A stretch of 9,102 nucleotides of DNA, taken from Chloroflexota bacterium (GTDB lineage Bacteria > Chloroflexota > Dehalococcoidia > Lucifugimonadales > Lucifugimonadaceae). This document shows positions 5,834-9,102 of this stretch, piece after piece. The stretch is from contig JACPRT010000215.1 in NCBI GenBank assembly GCA_016189845.1, forward strand, positions 1 through 9,102. The letters are read 5' to 3'. How positions within the stretch are numbered: the first letter of the stretch is position 1; every line of letters starts with the position of its first letter. The notes under the pieces are model-generated. The model was not told the DNA's origin. It worked only from the letters and a program-made list of their open reading frames with translations, and did no database searches. The position numbers and the translations under genes are program-made.

Positions 5834-6310
5834 TTGGAGATCAAAGGCCTCTATCACACCGGGTTCGTGGTCAGCGACCTCGAGCGCACTCTGGCGTTCT
5901 ACACCGGCGTGCTCAAGATGCGTGTCGAGCGACCGCCTACAGAGCTGTCCGGCGAGTGGATCTCCGATGTCGTTGGGTACCCCGGGACACGTCTTCGGTC
6001 AGCTTTCGTCGGCATTGGCGACGGACACTCGATCGAGCTGCTCCAGTACCTGTCTCCGCCTGGTTCGCGAGTACCGAATCCGGCCGACCGCAACCGCGTT
6101 GGCGCCTCGCACGCCGGCATGATCGTCGACGATGCCCGCGGGTGGTACGAGCGGCTGAAGGCGGCGGGGGTGGAAACGCTTGGGCCGCCTGCATTGCGCG
6201 ATGTCGAGTACCCCTGGGCGCGGTACGCGTTCTACTTCCGTGATCCCGACGGCAACTGGCTGGAGTTCGCGGAGCGAGCGCCCAGACCGGCAGGGTCGAA
6301 GGCCAACTGA
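5834..6310 (+). CDS. VOC (glyoxalase-fold) metalloenzyme family protein
   Basis: The 158-residue product has two beta-alpha-beta-beta-beta modules of the vicinal oxygen chelate superfamily, which includes glyoxalase I, methylmalonyl-CoA epimerase and ring-cleaving dioxygenases. Likely metal ligands are in the expected places: His8 in YHTGFVVSDLERTLAFYTGVL, Glu68 in HSIELLQY, His93 in ASHAGMIVDD and Glu144 in DPDGNWLEFAE. The His/Glu/His/Glu pattern favours a lyase or epimerase of the glyoxalase I or methylmalonyl-CoA epimerase type over a dioxygenase. The actual substrate is not predictable. It starts with TTG, supported by GGAAGG 6 bases upstream. It follows the two-domain mutarotase on the same strand by 43 bases, suggesting one transcript. 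It converges with an MFS gene across 41 bases in which I see no clear terminator hairpin. Confidence 0.88.
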   Translation: MEIKGLYHTGFVVSDLERTLAFYTGVLKMRVERPPTELSGEWISDVVGYPGTRLRSAFVGIGDGHSIELLQYLSPPGSRVPNPADRNRVGASHAGMIVDDARGWYERLKAAGVETLGPPALRDVEYPWARYAFYFRDPDGNWLEFAERAPRPAGSKAN

Positions 6311-6351
6311 CCAGGACCGCGTAAAACTGCGAACTGGCGGGTCTTCGAGGC

Positions 6352-7704
6352 TCACGTCGTGCTCGGCACGCGCGACCTGCCTGGTACCGCAGCTGCTCGC
6401 AGGTCGTCGGTTGTGCGCCGCAACTCAGGAAACATCAGGAAAATCAGCCCGAGGAGGAGGACGCATGCGCCTGACATTATCGTCACCGCAACCGCGGGCG
6501 TCAGGGCGTCGGCGATTGCGCCGACCGCCAGGCTGCTGATTGGATAGGCGCCGATCACGAAGGCCTGAAGCCCGAGCATCCTGCCGCGCATTTCGTCGGG
6601 GGCGAGGATCAGGTACAGAGCGGAGTGCATGATGCTGAACACGGCGCCGATGACGCCGATCGCCAGGAACAGGAGGAACGAAACCGGATACCAGCGCGAG
6701 AACGCGAACGCCACCGCGAACCCGCACAGCAAGACGCTCGCCGAGATGAGCATCCGGCCGTGGTAGCGCAGGCGGGACCCGCGCGCCGAAATCCACGCGG
6801 TCGTTATCACCGAGCCGATCGCAGGCGCGGACAACAGCAGACCGAAGAGGGCCGGACCGGTGTGGAGTACATCCGTGGCGAACACCGGGGCGAGCACTTC
6901 GTGCGTGAATCCGAACATGTTCTGGGCAGCTACGATCGCGATGACCGCGAGCAACGGCCTGCTCTGCTTCGCGAATGCGACGCCCTGCGCCAGCGAAGTG
7001 AGGAACGGTTCCCGTTGAAGTCCCGGGCGTGCCCGCCACAGCACGGGCAGCCCCCGCAGGAACCACAGCGATACGACGTACTGCAGGCTGACGCCCACGA
7101 ACACATAGCCCGCGTCGACGAACCGAAGCATGATCCCGGCGAAGTTCGCGCCGACGATCGTGCCGAGCGTCCAGGCGAGCATGTCGAACGAGACGGCGCT
7201 CGTGGCGCCGCGTCGTCCGGCCACGCCGATGGCATACGTCCGGCGCGCGGGCACCTCGATCGTCCAGAGCGCACCACTGAGCGCCGCGTACGCATAGATA
7301 TGCCACAGCGTGAGTCGGCCTGAGAACACAAGGCCGGCCATCGCCAGCGTGAGCGCCGTCAGGCTGATCTGCGAGATGCGGACTACTCGCAGGCGCGGGA
7401 TCCTGTCGGCGACGACCCCCATGATCGGGCCGATCACCAGAAACGGTGTGAACCGGAAGAAGGACAGCAGGCCTATGGCGAAGGGGGATTCCGTGCGATC
7501 TACCACGAGCCAGGCCAGAGTCGTAATCTCGGCGAGCCGGGCCGGATATGTCGCAATGCTGGATCCCCAGATCCTGAGGAATGCCGGGTGGCGCAGCGGC
7601 CGAGGCACGCGACGTGTCAACGCGCAGGCGGCCCGGCGCGCCCGGGACGTGCGAGGGCGCGCTGCGATCACGGTGGGCCCCGTGCGGGGCGTCGTAGGGG
7701 GCAT
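6352..7704 (-). CDS. MFS transporter, second gene of a tandem pair
   Basis: This is a major facilitator superfamily carrier in the cytoplasmic membrane, 450 residues with about twelve hydrophobic segments. The loop after the second helix carries motif A as GPIMGVVADRIPRLRVV (92-108), typical of drug or metabolite exporters of the EntS-like branch (MFS_3). Other family-like stretches are LTLWHIYAYAALSGALWTIE followed by VPARR (about 131-155) and EMRGRMLGLQ (about 371-380). The first 40 residues are Arg-rich and cytoplasmic. The frame stays open upstream to 8061, but that part overlaps the neighbour and lacks hydrophobic character. I start at the ATG at 7704 because it overlaps the neighbour's stop as TGATG, which implies re-initiation; there is no Shine-Dalgarno. 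Substrate unknown; efflux is more likely than import by family resemblance. Confidence 0.88.
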   Translation of the reverse strand: MPPTTPRTGPTVIAARPRTSRARRAACALTRRVPRPLRHPAFLRIWGSSIATYPARLAEITTLAWLVVDRTESPFAIGLLSFFRFTPFLVIGPIMGVVADRIPRLRVVRISQISLTALTLAMAGLVFSGRLTLWHIYAYAALSGALWTIEVPARRTYAIGVAGRRGATSAVSFDMLAWTLGTIVGANFAGIMLRFVDAGYVFVGVSLQYVVSLWFLRGLPVLWRARPGLQREPFLTSLAQGVAFAKQSRPLLAVIAIVAAQNMFGFTHEVLAPVFATDVLHTGPALFGLLLSAPAIGSVITTAWISARGSRLRYHGRMLISASVLLCGFAVAFAFSRWYPVSFLLFLAIGVIGAVFSIMHSALYLILAPDEMRGRMLGLQAFVIGAYPISSLAVGAIADALTPAVAVTIMSGACVLLLGLIFLMFPELRRTTDDLRAAAVPGRSRVPSTT

Positions 7705-9017
7705 CAGGCAGGGTTGGGTGCGGGTGTTACGGCGCTCTGGGTCCGTCCCCGCAGGGACGGTACAGCGACGATGACCGCGCCTAGCACGCCCAGGCCGATC
7801 GACGTAAGCACGATGATTGCGGTGAACGCGCCCATCGCCTCGGCCAGACCACCGACCAGCAACGAACCCAGCGGGTAGGCGCCGCCGAAGACCATTTCGA
7901 CGCCCACGAGGCGGCCGCGTGCCTCCTGGGGCGTGACGATCATCATGAGGTTTGCCTGCATCATCGACAGCGCAGCCGCAAATCCGCCTGCCAGGGCCAG
8001 GAGCGCCCAGGTTCCGATGAGGGACGGGGCAAACGCCAGCCCGAAGCCGGTAAGGTGGCACGCCACGGCAAAAACAAGCACCGCTCGACCGTGATGTCGA
8101 AAATGTGCGCCGAGCGTGGCGATCGCAAGTACGGCGATGACACCGCCAGCCGCCTCGGCCGAGATCAGAAGGCCGAGCCCACCGGCGCCGGCGCCGAGCA
8201 CATCCTTGGCGAAGTAGGGAATGAGCGGGAAGAAAGCGAAGCCGAACATGTTGGTCACGCCTACCGCGATCAACGCCCCGGCCAGGGAGTGGTTCTGCCG
8301 GACGATCCGGAACCCGCTGCCCACAGATCGGAAGATGGACTCACGCGGGGCAACCGACACGTGTGTCCGGTGCGGAGTCCTCGGTGGCAGGGCGGCTGAG
8401 ACGGCATACAGGATGCCGATACCCAGGAAGATCGCGGCGCCTGGTATCGCTGGCAGCAGCGCGCCAGCGACGTTCGGCCCGATGAGCAGCGTGGCCATGA
8501 CGGCGAACTGGTCGAATGCGAGGCCGCTCGTTACGGCATGCTTTCCGACGACATCGATCGTGAACGCGCGGCGGGCGGGGACTTCCATGCTCATGATCAC
8601 GCCGCTTGCAACGCCCAGCGCGTAGATATGCCAGAGGGTCAGCGAACCGGTGGCGAGGAGGGCCGCGGTGATGATCGCCACCAGTACCATCCCGGCCCTG
8701 GCTGCGATCTGGACCCGGCGACGGTCGAACCGGTCGGCGACCATCCCGCCCAACGGTCCGAGCAGGAAAAAGGGCATGATCCTGGCGAAGCCGAGCATGG
8801 CAATCGCGAACGGGTTGCTCGTGCGTTCGACGGCAAGCCACGAGAACGAAGCGATCTCGACCCAGCGCGCGAGGAACAGGAACGCGATGCCCAGCCACAC
8901 GCGCCGGTATGTTGGAATCCGGAGCGCGAGCGGCGAGAGGTTTCTGTACCTGCCGTGACGAGTGCGGGGGGTTAGGACAGCTGCCGGCGCTGGCGGCGCG
9001 CCGGTAATCTGAGCCAT
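7704..9017 (-). CDS. MFS transporter, first gene of a tandem pair
   Basis: This 437-residue major facilitator carrier is a paralogue of the gene that follows it. Motif A reads GPLGGMVADRFDRRRVQ (about 87-103). The stretch SLTLWHIYALGVASG with MEVPARRAFTID (about 125-155), and EARGRLVGVE near the C-terminus, align with the second gene without obvious gaps. About twelve hydrophobic segments are visible. I start at the ATG at 9017. An in-frame TTG at 9077 would add 20 residues, but it lacks a Shine-Dalgarno and the added part is not hydrophobic. The site before 9017 is also weak (CAGG about 12 bases away), so the start is not certain. Its stop overlaps the next start as TGATG. Likely an exporter in the cytoplasmic membrane; no regulator gene is visible in the window. 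Substrate unknown. Confidence 0.86.
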   Translation of the reverse strand: MAQITGAPPAPAAVLTPRTRHGRYRNLSPLALRIPTYRRVWLGIAFLFLARWVEIASFSWLAVERTSNPFAIAMLGFARIMPFFLLGPLGGMVADRFDRRRVQIAARAGMVLVAIITAALLATGSLTLWHIYALGVASGVIMSMEVPARRAFTIDVVGKHAVTSGLAFDQFAVMATLLIGPNVAGALLPAIPGAAIFLGIGILYAVSAALPPRTPHRTHVSVAPRESIFRSVGSGFRIVRQNHSLAGALIAVGVTNMFGFAFFPLIPYFAKDVLGAGAGGLGLLISAEAAGGVIAVLAIATLGAHFRHHGRAVLVFAVACHLTGFGLAFAPSLIGTWALLALAGGFAAALSMMQANLMMIVTPQEARGRLVGVEMVFGGAYPLGSLLVGGLAEAMGAFTAIIVLTSIGLGVLGAVIVAVPSLRGRTQSAVTPAPNPA

Positions 9018-9018
9018 G

Positions 9019-9088
9019 GTGGTCGACGCCTGCGTCGTGAACCTGGCGCGCCGCACAGGCTGCGGTCCGCCAGACAAATGTGGTCGAC
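9019..9088. repeat. Two GTGGTCGAC copies upstream of the MFS pair
   Basis: The 9-base sequence GTGGTCGAC occurs at 9019-9027 and 9080-9088, 61 bases apart, just upstream of the ATG at 9017. Each contains the palindrome GTCGAC. The rest of this 85-base stretch to the window edge shows nothing recognisable. It could be regulatory or chance. Confidence 0.2.
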
Positions 9089-9102
9089 AGAAGAACGGCG
9101 CC

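Noticed and set aside
6311..6351. Bidirectional terminator between the convergent VOC and MFS genes
   Set aside because: I found no stable stem-loop followed by a T run in either direction within these 41 bases.
6425..7306. A 293-codon minus-strand frame inside the second MFS gene
   Set aside because: It is the out-of-frame reading of the transporter, Arg-rich and without hydrophobic segments.
7705..8061. N-terminal extension of the second MFS gene to an upstream ATG at 8061
   Set aside because: The 119 extra residues overlap the first MFS gene, are Arg/Gly/Pro-rich and carry no membrane segment. The TGATG junction gives a better start at 7704.

Overview
The window is about 9.1 kb of uniformly GC-rich bacterial chromosome. 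It is densely coded, with short or overlapping gene junctions. The organism cannot be named from this alone. Composition, GTG/TTG starts and the housekeeping gene order would fit a high-GC lineage such as Actinobacteriota or Chloroflexota, but that is inference. I see no tRNA, rRNA, CRISPR array, insertion sequence, prophage or convincing rho-independent terminator.

Layout. (1) Positions 1-5016, minus strand: eight genes in one direction. In transcription order they are a single-domain L-rhamnose mutarotase-family gene, a VanZ-like membrane protein, a small protein of unknown function, ybeY, dnaX, ybaB/ebfC, recR and recO (its 3' end lies outside the window). The first three are joined by 4-base GTGA and ATGA overlaps. 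The later gaps are 20, 2, 27, 23 and 24 bases. This looks like one transcription unit that combines rRNA maturation (YbeY), the replication clamp loader (DnaX), a nucleoid-associated protein (YbaB) and recombination mediators (RecR, RecO), headed by a sugar mutarotase. (2) Positions 5017-5142: a 126-base divergent intergenic region with a perfect 10-bp direct repeat spaced 50 bp apart. (3) Positions 5143-6310, plus strand: a protein made of two fused rhamnose-mutarotase domains, then a VOC (glyoxalase-fold) metalloenzyme. (4) Positions 6352-9017, minus strand: two tandem paralogous MFS transporters whose stop and start codons overlap as TGATG. They converge on the VOC gene across 41 bases.

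How the parts may work together. The DNA-metabolism genes form a familiar housekeeping set. The other half is less ordinary. Three mutarotase domains of two different subtypes face each other across one short promoter region, yet no rhamnose isomerase, kinase or aldolase gene is present. The MFS pair and the VOC enzyme could serve the same sugar or metabolite, but nothing in the sequence proves it. The observations most worth checking are the fused two-domain mutarotase and the placement of a mutarotase/VanZ/unknown trio at the head of the replication-repair operon.
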